64,000 nucleotides of DNA from CALZJC01 sp041574955 (GTDB lineage Bacteria > Acidobacteriota > Thermoanaerobaculia > Multivoradales > JAHEKO01), in assembly GCA_041574955.1 (NCBI GenBank), contig JBFGNS010000003.1:7185-71184 (forward strand). The letters are read 5' to 3'. A model generated the notes under the pieces. That model was not told the DNA's origin. It worked only from the letters and a program-made list of their open reading frames with translations, and did no database searches. The position numbers and the translations under genes are program-made. Of the stretch, positions 52,002-60,894 are shown piece by piece (positions within the stretch are counted from its first letter, which is position 1; every line of letters starts with the position of its first letter).

Positions 52002-52241
52002 CGCTGGCGACGGTGAGGCTTCCGATCCGGCATGAGCGCGCGGAGACTACCACCTCGGCCGGTGCCTTGGGGCGACGGCGGCAGCGGTTCGAGTCTCCCC
52101 CCCCCTCGCCACCCGTCGCTGACGTCCGCCTTCGGGCTGGGGTCTCGCGCGCTGGCGGCAGTTCCGGCGCTGGCGGATCGGGTCGGCGGGGTCGGGCTGC
52201 GTGGTACTCGCGTTTTGTAGACTCTCTCGCGGAGCACCGCG

Positions 52242-53519
52242 ATGGTCGAGTTCGTCACCCTCCTGCTGGGCGCGCTGGTCGCCGGCCCCACCGAGGTGCG
52301 GCTCGAGGTGCACCGGGACGTCGCGGCGGTGGAGCTGCTGCTGGACGGCACGGCGGTGGGCACGCTGCGCGCGGCGCCGTGGCGGGCGGAGGTGGATTTC
52401 GGCGCCGAGCTGGCGCCGCACCTGCTCGAGGCGGTGGCGTATTCGCCGGAGCGCGGCGAGGTCGGGCGGGCCAGTCAGTGGGTCAACCTGAACCCCAGGG
52501 AGTCGGAGGTCACGATCGCCCTCGACCGCGACCTGCGGAGCGGCCGGGTGATGGCGCGGGTGGGTTGGCAGAGCCTGGCGGAGGACAACCGTCCGCTGGC
52601 GGTGCGCGCGCTGTTCGACGGCGAGCCGCTCGAGGTGCGCGACCCGGCCGCCATCGTCCTGCCGCCGCACACGGCGGACCGGGTGCACCACCTCGGCCTG
52701 GAGCTCGAGTTCGCCGGCGGGGTGCGCGCGTCGGCCGAGGTCACCTTCGGTGGCCAGTACGGCGACAGCATCAGCTCGGAGCTGACCGCCTTTCCGGTGG
52801 TGCTCGGCGGGCGCGACGAGCTGCCCGAGCCCGAGGCGATGCGTGGCTGGTTCCGCTCCGGGGAGCGTCCGCTGCGGGTGCACGGTGCCGACAGGGGGGT
52901 GGCGGAGATCGTGGTGGTGAGGTCCTCCGAGGCGCGAACACGGCTCTATCGGATGCAGCGGCGGCGCGCGCCGGCGCCCGGTTTCGCCACCCTCGACAGC
53001 GACCAGCGCCTGCGCTTCCTCGGTGCCAGCCCGCAGCTGGTGGGTGGCGGCGCGGAGCCGTTCGTGGTCTTCCCGCGCTCGCCGGAGATCGGCTCGCGGA
53101 TCCGCGGGCTGCTCGAGCTGCTGGCCATGGTGAGCTTGCCCGGCGCCAGCTCGCAGGAGCCGAGGCTCGCCGATGCCGTGGCGGTGGCCGGGCTGTTCGC
53201 CAACCGCAGCGCGCGGCGGCGAGCCGTGGTGCTGATCGCCACCGGCGACTCCCCGGACGCCAGCCGGTTCGATCCCGCGCGGGTGCGGAGGTACCTCGCC
53301 AGGGTGGGGGTGCCGCTGGTCGTGTGGAGCCCGGAGCCGGGCGGTGGGGCGGTGGGGGAATGGGGCCCGGCGGTGGACGTCTCGACCGGCTTCCGGATGG
53401 ATCGGGCCTGGGCGGCGCTGGGCCGCGAGCTGGAGCGCCAGCGGGTGGTCTGGCTGAGCGGTCTGCATCTGCCGCAGCACATCGTCCTCGACACCGAGGG
53501 TGTCGAGGCGCTGCGCTAG
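52242..53519 (+). CDS. VWFA-related-like protein of unknown function
   Basis: 425 residues. The first 70 residues (VEFVTLLLGALVAGPTEVRLE, then DGTAVGTLRAAPWRAEVDFG) resemble the Ig-like part of Acidobacterial VWFA-related proteins. The region 280-400 has a Rossmann-like pattern (RRAVVLIATGDSPDAS, VPLVVWSPEPGGGAV) that could be a degenerate VWFA domain, but MIDAS residues (DxSxS) are not evident. It has a weak N-terminal hydrophobic stretch. A tagact hexamer at 52218 may be its -10. Function unknown. Confidence 0.65.
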   Translation: MVEFVTLLLGALVAGPTEVRLEVHRDVAAVELLLDGTAVGTLRAAPWRAEVDFGAELAPHLLEAVAYSPERGEVGRASQWVNLNPRESEVTIALDRDLRSGRVMARVGWQSLAEDNRPLAVRALFDGEPLEVRDPAAIVLPPHTADRVHHLGLELEFAGGVRASAEVTFGGQYGDSISSELTAFPVVLGGRDELPEPEAMRGWFRSGERPLRVHGADRGVAEIVVVRSSEARTRLYRMQRRRAPAPGFATLDSDQRLRFLGASPQLVGGGAEPFVVFPRSPEIGSRIRGLLELLAMVSLPGASSQEPRLADAVAVAGLFANRSARRRAVVLIATGDSPDASRFDPARVRRYLARVGVPLVVWSPEPGGGAVGEWGPAVDVSTGFRMDRAWAALGRELERQRVVWLSGLHLPQHIVLDTEGVEALR

Positions 53520-53631
53520 CCACCGCCGGCAGCGGCGCGGCGCGCGCGCGTCGCTCGTCCGCCGCGCAGGGCGTGGCGCTGGACGCGCCGCCGCCGTCGG
53601 CGGTACTCTGCTCCGCCGAGGAGGGTTCCCG

Positions 53632-54345
53632 ATGAAGCGTACCGCCCGATCGTCCGCCGTCCGCGGGTTCTCGACCGCCGCCGCGGCGCTGCTGCTCGCC
53701 GGCGTCACCGCGGCCGCGGCCCAGCCGCCGTCGCCGGGAGGCGGCGGCGAGGAGATCGCTTTCGAGGTCCAATCGGTCGACGCGCGCAGCTGGGTGGTGA
53801 CGGCGCGCGACCTCGAGACAGGAGAGCTGTTCAGCTTCAGGCTGCCGCCCGAGTCGTTTCGCGGACAGCGGTTCCAGGCCGACCTGGGCGGCGGCGGACC
53901 GGGCGAGAAGATCACGGTCCAGGCACCGCCCGGGGCGCGGCTGGACAAGGCGGTGATCCAGCAGCCGATGGCAGCCGGCGGTCCGTCGGCGCGCTCGTCG
54001 GCGCGCGGTACCGGTCTCGACCGCGGCCAGCCGTCGGCGCCCGGCGGCCGCCCGGGCGGCGTGGGCGGCCGGAGCGGGCCGAGCCGTCAGCTCCACCCCG
54101 GCCGGCGCGCCGCGGGCCCGATGGAGTACCAGGTGATCTCGGTCGACTCCCGCAACTGGCAGGTAGAGGCGCGCGGCAGCGACGGCTCCACCGTCACCCT
54201 CGGGGTCGATCCGCAGGCGTTCGTCGGCTACCGGTTCCGCGCCGCGGTCAAGAACCTGCGCGCCGGCCAGGGGTTCGAGCTGCTGGCGACCAACGACCGG
54301 CCGCTCGAGAACTGCTGTACGGTCAAGGGACGCCCCGGGCGCTAG
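53632..54345 (+). CDS. Exported protein with two similar beta domains, unknown function
   Basis: 237 residues, ATG after gaggagg. Signal peptide (TAAAALLLAGVTAAAAQ). Two similar units are seen: EIAFEVQSVDARSWVVTARD ... FSFRLPPESFRGQRFQADL (about 40-87) and PMEYQVISVDSRNWQVEARG ... VTLGVDPQAFVGYRFRAAV (about 160-205), joined by a Gly/Ser/Arg-rich linker. It ends with a Cys pair (ENCCTVKGRPGR). No known family recognised. It lies 112 bases after the VWFA-like gene and 42 before the MMPL gene. Confidence 0.7.
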   Translation: MKRTARSSAVRGFSTAAAALLLAGVTAAAAQPPSPGGGGEEIAFEVQSVDARSWVVTARDLETGELFSFRLPPESFRGQRFQADLGGGGPGEKITVQAPPGARLDKAVIQQPMAAGGPSARSSARGTGLDRGQPSAPGGRPGGVGGRSGPSRQLHPGRRAAGPMEYQVISVDSRNWQVEARGSDGSTVTLGVDPQAFVGYRFRAAVKNLRAGQGFELLATNDRPLENCCTVKGRPGR

Positions 54346-54387
54346 CCCGGCGGACCGCGCCCGCGGTGCCGCCCGCACCTGTCGACC

Positions 54388-56646
54388 GTGCCGCGTCCTG
54401 ATCTCGCCGGCCGCTACGGCCGGTGGCTGGTTACGCGCCCCCGTGCGGCGGGCGTGCTGGCGGCGGCGCTCGGGCTGGCGCTGGTGGCGGCGGCCGGCCT
54501 GGCGGGACTGGGCTTCGACAACTCGCCACGGGTCTTCTTCGTGCGCGACGCGCAGCTCGTGGGTGCGCTCGACGAGCTCCAGGAGCGGTTCGGCGGCGGC
54601 TCCACGGTGCGCATCGCCTGGGGCGGCGACGCGTTGTGGACGGCACCGGGCGTCGCCTGGCTCGAGCGCGCGACCCGCCGGGCCGCAGCGGTCCGCGGGG
54701 TGGTGGCGGTGCACGGTCCGCTCAGGCTGGAGCCGTGGTGGCCGCCGGCGGAGGAGCCGGCGGAGCTGGGGCGGCGGCTGCGCGGCGATCCGCTGGCTCT
54801 GGCCGGCGGCTGGGTGACCGCCGATGGCGACTTCGTCTCGCTGCTGGTGGAGCTCGAGCCAGGGCTGTCGCGAGCCGACCTGCACGCCGCGCTGGCGGCC
54901 CTCGAGCGGCTGGCTGCCGAGGCTCCCGGCGCCGCCGCGGTGATGGCCGGCCTGCCGGTGATCGAGCGGGCGATGGACCGCTCGTTCGAGCGGCTGGTGC
55001 GCTGGATCTTCCCGGCGATCGCCGTGGTGTGCGCCCTTCTGCTGGCGCTGGCCTGCCGCGATCCGCTGGACGCGGCGCTGCCGCTGGTGTCGGTGGCGTT
55101 GACCGAGGCGGCGCTGGTGGGCTGCATGGGTTGGGCGGGCGCGCGTCTCAACCTGGTCAGCTCGGTGCTCCTGCCGATCGTCTTCGTGCTCGGTCTGGTG
55201 ACCGCCACCCACCTCCAGATGCGGTTCCGGGCGCGCCGCGAGGAGGGCCTCGAGCCCGGCGCGGCCGCGGCGGCGGCGCTGCGTGACCGCGCGTGGCCGG
55301 TGTTCTGGGCCGGCGCCACCACCGCCGCCGCCTTCGGCTCGTTCGTCCTCGGCCGGCTGCCCGCGGCGCGCCAGCTCGGGCTGTGGACCGCCGTCGGCGC
55401 GCTCCTGATGGTGGCGGGCGCGTTCGCCCTCCAGCTGCCGGCGATGGCGCTGCTGGACGGCGCGCGCCGGCGGCGGAGAGACGACTTCGACCGCTTGGCC
55501 GGGCGGCTGGGGCGTGGCGTGGCGACGGCGGCGGCGCGCCGGCCGGGCAGGACGCTCGCGGCCCTCGGGCTCGCCGCCGTCGCGGCCGGCGCCGGCGTCC
55601 TGCGGCTCGAGCTGGACAGCAATCTGCTGGGCTACTTCCCGGCAGGCCACCCGCTGCGGGTGGGCTTCGCGGCGGTGGCGGAGCGCGGCGTCGGCGCCGC
55701 TCCCGCCGACCTGCTGCTCGAGCTGGACGGCGGGCCGGAGGCGGTGGCCGATCCGGCGGCCAGCTTCCGCGATCCCGAACGGCTGCGCCGTCTGGCCGAG
55801 CTGACGGCGGCGCTGCGCGCCGAGCCGCCGGTGCTGGGCGCGCTCGGCGCCGGCGACCTGTTCGAGGCCGCCGGCCGCCGCGCGACCCCCGGCGGGCCGT
55901 CGAGCGCCCGCACCCGGTGGCTGGTGCTCGGCCTGCTGCAGACCGACCCCGAAGCCAGCCGCCTGTTGGCGCGGATGGTGACGCCGGACGGCCGCACCGC
56001 CCGGCTCACCCTGCTCCTGCCGGTCACCGGTCACGGCAGCCTGCTGCCGGCGCTCGACGCCGCCGCCGAGCGCGCGCGGGCGGCCTTCCCGGAGGCCAGG
56101 GTGCGGTGGACCGGGGAGTACCCGCTGGTGCTGGTGGCGCAGCGCGACCTGCTGGCGACGATGTCCGCCTCGCTGGCGCTGACCGTGGCGGTGGTGGCGG
56201 CTGTGCTGGCGCTGCTGGCGGGCTCGCTGGCGGTGTGGGCGGCGGTGGCGGCGGCCAACCTGTGGCCGCTGGTGGTGGCCGTCGGGGCGATGGGGTGGGG
56301 CGGGGTGCCGCTCGACAGCACCACGGTGATGATCGCCGCCGTGGTGCTGGGTACCGCCGTCGACGACACCTTCCACACGCTCGGCGAGCTGCGGCGCACC
56401 GGCGGCGACGTGCTCGAGGCGATCGCCGGCGTGGCTCCGGCGCAGCTGCTGACCACCACCATCCTGGCGCTGGGCATGGCGAGCTGCGCGCTGTCGGATT
56501 TCCTGCCCATCGCCCGCTTCGGGCTGGTGACGGCGGCCGCCCTGGTGGCGGCGCTGGCGGGCGACTGGCTGCTGCTGCCGGCGTTGCTCCGGCGTCGCAG
56601 CGGACGGCGCGAGGCGGCTAGAATGGCGACAGGCGGAGATTCATGA
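54388..56646 (+). CDS. MMPL-type RND superfamily transporter
   Basis: 752 residues with a GTG start. Twelve membrane spans in two sets of six, each with a long periplasmic loop between spans 1-2 and 7-8 (GFDNSPRVFFVRDAQLVG; LDSNLLGYFPAGHPLRVG), the RND order. Smaller than the HAE pump; of the MMPL/HpnN type that exports lipids or sterol-like compounds. The stop overlaps the PFK start (ATGA), so the two are cotranslated though unrelated. Confidence 0.87.
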   Translation: MPRPDLAGRYGRWLVTRPRAAGVLAAALGLALVAAAGLAGLGFDNSPRVFFVRDAQLVGALDELQERFGGGSTVRIAWGGDALWTAPGVAWLERATRRAAAVRGVVAVHGPLRLEPWWPPAEEPAELGRRLRGDPLALAGGWVTADGDFVSLLVELEPGLSRADLHAALAALERLAAEAPGAAAVMAGLPVIERAMDRSFERLVRWIFPAIAVVCALLLALACRDPLDAALPLVSVALTEAALVGCMGWAGARLNLVSSVLLPIVFVLGLVTATHLQMRFRARREEGLEPGAAAAAALRDRAWPVFWAGATTAAAFGSFVLGRLPAARQLGLWTAVGALLMVAGAFALQLPAMALLDGARRRRRDDFDRLAGRLGRGVATAAARRPGRTLAALGLAAVAAGAGVLRLELDSNLLGYFPAGHPLRVGFAAVAERGVGAAPADLLLELDGGPEAVADPAASFRDPERLRRLAELTAALRAEPPVLGALGAGDLFEAAGRRATPGGPSSARTRWLVLGLLQTDPEASRLLARMVTPDGRTARLTLLLPVTGHGSLLPALDAAAERARAAFPEARVRWTGEYPLVLVAQRDLLATMSASLALTVAVVAAVLALLAGSLAVWAAVAAANLWPLVVAVGAMGWGGVPLDSTTVMIAAVVLGTAVDDTFHTLGELRRTGGDVLEAIAGVAPAQLLTTTILALGMASCALSDFLPIARFGLVTAAALVAALAGDWLLLPALLRRRSGRREAARMATGGDS

Positions 56647-57815
56647 CGGGCGAACCGATAGGCATCCTGACCGGCGGCGGCGACGTGCCGGGTCTCAACT
56701 CGGTGATCAAGTCGGTGGTCTACCGGGCGTCCGAGCTCGGGCGGCCGGTGATCGGCATCCGGAAGGGGTGGGAGGGGCTGACCCACGCCGACCTGAGCGC
56801 TGGCGACGATCCGGTCTACATCCGGCGGCTGAGCCGCGAGAACACCCGCACCATCGACCGCTCGGGCGGTACGGTGCTGCACACCTCGCGCACCAACCCC
56901 TCGCGGGTGGCGGCCGACAGGCCGCCGGCGCATCTCGGCGAGGCCGAGCTGGGCCGGCTGTCGGAGAAGGACGGCTTCCTCGACTTCACCCCGGTGGTGC
57001 TCGACAACCTGCAGCGGCTGGGGATCGGCACGCTCATCACCATCGGCGGCGACGACACGCTGAGCTACTCGGCCCGCCTCCACGAGCACGGCTTTGCCGT
57101 GCTGGCGGTCCCCAAGACGATGGACAACGACGTTCGGGGCACCGAGTACTGCATCGGCTTCTCGACCGCCATCACCCGCGCCAAGGACCTGATCAACCGC
57201 CAGCGCACCACCCTCGGCTCGCACGAGCGCATCGGGGTGTTCCGCATCTTCGGCCGCGACGCGGGCTTCACCGCGCTGTACACCGGCTACGTCACCTCGA
57301 CCCGCTGCCTGCTGCCCGAGTACAAGTTCGATCTCGACCACCTGTGCGAGCTGCTGGTGTCGGACAAGCGGGACAACCCCAGCCACTACTCGCTGGTGGT
57401 GGCCTCGGAGGGCGCGGTGTGGGAAGGCCAGAACCTGGCCGAGTACGGCGAGGCCGACGCCTACGGTCACAAGAAGAAGGTCGACGTCGGCTACGCGCTC
57501 AAGGAGGAGATCCGGCGCCGCACCGGCGAGGACACCATGGCCAGCGACCTGACCTACGACCTGCGCAGCGGCGACCCCGACTCGATCGACCATCTGGTGG
57601 CGATCACCTTTGCCAACATCGCGCTCGACCTGATCGGCGACGGCGTTTCGGGCCGCATGGTGGCGATCCGCAACGGCGCCTACACCCATACCGTGCTGCC
57701 CGATCCCACGCTCGGGCCGCGCCGCGTCAACGTCCAGCAGCTGTACAACGCCGAGCGCTACCGGCCGAACTACACGGCCAAGCTGGGCGCGCCGCTGCTG
57801 CTGAACATGGAGTAG
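56643..57815 (+). CDS. 6-phosphofructokinase, pyrophosphate-dependent type
   Basis: 390 residues. The phosphate loop reads GGDDT (135-139) and the catalytic loop PKTMDND (157-163). The Asp in place of the second Gly of GGDGS and the Lys of PKT are markers of PPi-PFK rather than ATP-PFK, from family knowledge. It phosphorylates fructose 6-phosphate with PPi, reversibly. It overlaps the MMPL gene by four bases. Confidence 0.9.
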   Translation: MTGEPIGILTGGGDVPGLNSVIKSVVYRASELGRPVIGIRKGWEGLTHADLSAGDDPVYIRRLSRENTRTIDRSGGTVLHTSRTNPSRVAADRPPAHLGEAELGRLSEKDGFLDFTPVVLDNLQRLGIGTLITIGGDDTLSYSARLHEHGFAVLAVPKTMDNDVRGTEYCIGFSTAITRAKDLINRQRTTLGSHERIGVFRIFGRDAGFTALYTGYVTSTRCLLPEYKFDLDHLCELLVSDKRDNPSHYSLVVASEGAVWEGQNLAEYGEADAYGHKKKVDVGYALKEEIRRRTGEDTMASDLTYDLRSGDPDSIDHLVAITFANIALDLIGDGVSGRMVAIRNGAYTHTVLPDPTLGPRRVNVQQLYNAERYRPNYTAKLGAPLLLNME

Positions 57816-57869
57816 CGCGAGCCGCCGCCGGCGGTGCCGGCCGGCGCTCGGAACCCGGGAGACGTTGGG

Positions 57870-58862
57870 ATGATCCGACCGCTCATCGTCGGACGCGGCA
57901 GCGCCGGCCAGGCGCTGCACCAGGCGCTGGCGATGTACCCGGACGAGGTGGCGCCGGCGGTCTGGCTCGAGCGCGGGGCGCCGCTGCCGGAGCCGGCCGA
58001 CCCGGAGCGCGAGCTGCTGCTGATCGCCAACCCGCACGCGCTGCACACCCCACGGCTGCTGGAGGCCGCCGAGCGGGGCTACCGGTACGCGGTCTGCGAG
58101 AAGCCGGCAGCGGTGGATCTGGCTCAGCTCGCGAGTCTCGACAAGCTGCCGCTCCAGGTCTGGGTGTGCCACGGCTACCGCATGCTGTGGGGCCCGCGCG
58201 AGCTGCGCCGCGCCTGGCGAGCCGGCCGCTTCGGCCGGGTGCTGTCGATCGAGGGCCGCTACTGGCATTCGAGCGCCACCCACGAGGCCGTCGAGAGCTC
58301 GTGGAAGGACGACCCGGAGCTGTCCGGCCGGCACGACGTGCTGCTCGACCTGGCGACCCACTGGACGGACCTGGTGGTGTTTCTCGCCGGCCGGCTGCCG
58401 GCGGCGACCACGGTGCGCCGGTGGCACGTCAACGCCAGCGCGCCGCACCGCGACACCCACCTCCACCTGGCGATGGACCTGGGCGAGGTCGCCAGCCTGG
58501 GCTCGGTGTCGAAGACCGTGCACGGCGCCGGCAACCTGCTCGAGCTGTGGGTGCTGGGCGAGGACGCCACCGCCCGCTGGCGGTTCTCGGACCCGGACGT
58601 CATCGTGTGGGGGACCCACCGCGTGCGCTCTACACAGACGCGGGTCGCCGCCGAGCCGCCCTACCGGCCGCCACCGTTCCACGGTCTCGGCTGGATGGAG
58701 GGCTACGGCCGGCTGGTGGCCGAGGTGATCGCGACCATGGCCGGTGGCGGCTCGGCGGTGGCGCCGACCCTGGTCGAGCACCTGGCCGTGCTGCGTTGCC
58801 TGCTCGAGGCGGTGGCCCTCGACGAGGCGCCGGCGCTGCCCGGCGACGGAAGCCGCCAGTGA
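57870..58862 (+). CDS. Gfo/Idh/MocA-family oxidoreductase
   Basis: 330 residues from the ATG at 57870 (gggaga upstream); the longer frame to 57834 lacks a good start. N-terminal nucleotide loop VGRGSAGQ and the EKP motif (VCEKPAA) with substrate-site Lys mark the family. It probably oxidises or reduces a sugar or cyclitol. It is 54 bases after PFK and overlaps the next gene by GTGA. Confidence 0.85.
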   Translation: MIRPLIVGRGSAGQALHQALAMYPDEVAPAVWLERGAPLPEPADPERELLLIANPHALHTPRLLEAAERGYRYAVCEKPAAVDLAQLASLDKLPLQVWVCHGYRMLWGPRELRRAWRAGRFGRVLSIEGRYWHSSATHEAVESSWKDDPELSGRHDVLLDLATHWTDLVVFLAGRLPAATTVRRWHVNASAPHRDTHLHLAMDLGEVASLGSVSKTVHGAGNLLELWVLGEDATARWRFSDPDVIVWGTHRVRSTQTRVAAEPPYRPPPFHGLGWMEGYGRLVAEVIATMAGGGSAVAPTLVEHLAVLRCLLEAVALDEAPALPGDGSRQ

Positions 58863-60850
58863 CGGCGGCGGGCGGGGGCGGGCCGCTCGGCGCGCTGCCG
58901 CTGGTGCTGTCGGCCTGCCTGCTGGTGGCGGGCTGTGCGCGGCAGCCAGGGCTCGAGGTCGATCTGCCGGTTGCCGACGGCGTGGTGTTGCAGCGGCGAG
59001 CGCCGCTGCCGGTGCGCGGCTCGGCGGCGGCCGGCACCCGCGTCGAGGTGGCGCTCGGCGGCGACACCGCCGCGGCGCACGCCGGCGACGACGGCCGCTG
59101 GCAGGTCGAGCTGCCGCCACGCGAGGCCGGCGGCCCGTACGAACTGCACGTCGCGGCGGGCGGCGAGCGGCGGGTCTTCCGGGATGTCCTGGTGGGCGAC
59201 GTCTGGCTGTGCTCGGGGCAGTCCAACATGGAGTGGCCGGTGGCCAGGTAGCGCGACGCCGAGACCGAGATCGCCGACGCCGGCGATCGAGCCATCCGTC
59301 ACTTCAAGGTGCCGCGCTCGTGGTCGGCGGCGCCGGCGACGACCCTGGCGGGCGGCGTCTGGCGGCCGGCCGAGCGCCGGTGGGTGGGTGAGTTCACCGC
59401 CGTCGGCTACTTCTTCGCCCGCGCCCTCCGGCAGCACGTCGACGTCCCGATCGGCCTGATCGACTCGACCTGGGGCGGCAGCCGGATCGAGGCCTGGATG
59501 AGCGCGCCGTCGCTCGGCCTGGGCGAGGCCGAGCTGCGGGGCGTACTGGCCCGCGAGCGCGAGCGAGGCCGCGAGAACCTGCAGGCGATCGCCGCCCGCA
59601 GCGGCGGCCTGCCGGAGCGCGACCCCGGCCTGGTCGACGGCCGTGCCGTCTGGGCCGAGCCGGGGCTCGACGAGGCGGCGTGGCTCGACATCGAGGTGCC
59701 GGCGCTGTGGGAGACGGCCGGCTGGGAGGGGATGGACGGCGTCGCCTGGTACCGCACCGGCTTCGAGCTGACCGCCGCCGAGGCGGCGGCCGGCGCGCGG
59801 CTGTCGCTCGGCACGATCGACGACTCCGACACCGCCTGGGTCAACGGCCGGCGAATAGGCGGCCTGGAGTCCGCCTGGAACCGGCCGCGGCTCTACGATC
59901 TGCCGCCCGGCGCCCTGACGGCGGGTCGCAACGTGGTGGCCGTGCGGGTGGTGGACACCGGCGGTGGCGGCGGCATCTACGGCGATCCTGTGGCGGTGTG
60001 GGTGGAGGCGTCGGGACGGCGGCAGCCGCTCGCGGGGCGTTGGCGGTTCCGGGTGGGCCAGGCAACGGTCAACCTCGCGGACCGCAAGCGCGAGCTGCCG
60101 GCGGTGCTCTACAACCAGATGATCCACCCGCTCCAGCCGTACCCGCTGGCCGGTGTCCTGTGGTACCAGGGCGAGTCGAACGCCGGGCCCGCCGACGCCC
60201 ACCACTACCGCGAGCTGTTCCCGGCCCTGATCCACGACTGGCGCGCCGGGTGGGGCGAGCCCGGGATGCCGTTCCTGTTCGCCCAGCTGGCCAGCTTCAT
60301 GCCGCCGCCGAGCCGGCCGGTGGAGAGCAGCTGGGCGGTGCTGCGCGAGTCGCAGGCGGCGGCGCTGGCGCTGCCGGCGACCGCCCAGGCGGTGCTGATC
60401 GACGCCGGCGACGCCGCCGACGTCCATCCGCGCGACAAGCAGACCGTCGGCGAGCGGCTGGCGCTGGCGGCGCGCGGGGTGGCCTACGGCGAGGAGCTGG
60501 TGCACTCGGGGCCGGTCTACCGCGGTCACCGGGTGCGCGGCGAGCGGGTGGTGATCGACTTCGACCACGCCGCCGGCGGGCTGGTGGCGCGGGGTGGCGG
60601 CGCGCCGCGCGGGTTCGCGGTCGCCGGCGAAGACCGCCGCTTCGTCTGGGCCGAGGCGGCGATCGAGGGCGAGCGGGTGGCGGTGTGGAGCCGGTCGGTG
60701 CCGCGGCCGGTGGCGGTGCGCTACGCCTGGGCCGACAACCCGGCCGGCGCCAACCTGTACAACCGCGCGGGGCTGCCGGCGGCGCCGTTCCGCACCGACG
60801 GCTGGCCAGTGGAGCCGCCGCCCGAGCCGCCGCCCGAGCCGCCGGACTGA
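58859..60850 (+). pseudogene. Sialate O-acetylesterase, lipoprotein, interrupted by an in-frame amber codon
   Basis: One continuous frame of 664 codons from GTG at 58859 to TGA at 60848 with a single TAG at codon 131 (59249-59251). Before it: lipobox LLVAGC, an Ig-like domain and the block I Ser (WLCSGQSNMEWPVAR). Directly after: RDAETEIADAGDRAIRHFKV, which continues the family's alignment without a shift, then WYQGESNAG and the D-x-x-H pair in ADVHPRDKQ. Family members usually carry Gln or Ser at the broken position, so one change CAG to TAG explains it. It is either a recent loss, an error in the sequence, or read through by a suppressor tRNA. Intact, it would remove O-acetyl groups from sialic acids or xylan-type sugars. 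Confidence 0.87.
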
Positions 60851-60894
60851 CGGCCGCCCGGCCTGCTCCGGGGAACACCCTGCCGCGGCGGCCG

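Noticed and set aside
56031..59120. 1029-codon minus-strand open frame
   Set aside because: Antisense shadow of the MMPL, PFK and oxidoreductase genes with no family motif.
59249..59251. TAG read as pyrrolysine
   Set aside because: No Pyl machinery or relation is visible, and the codon replaces an ordinary position outside an active-site motif.
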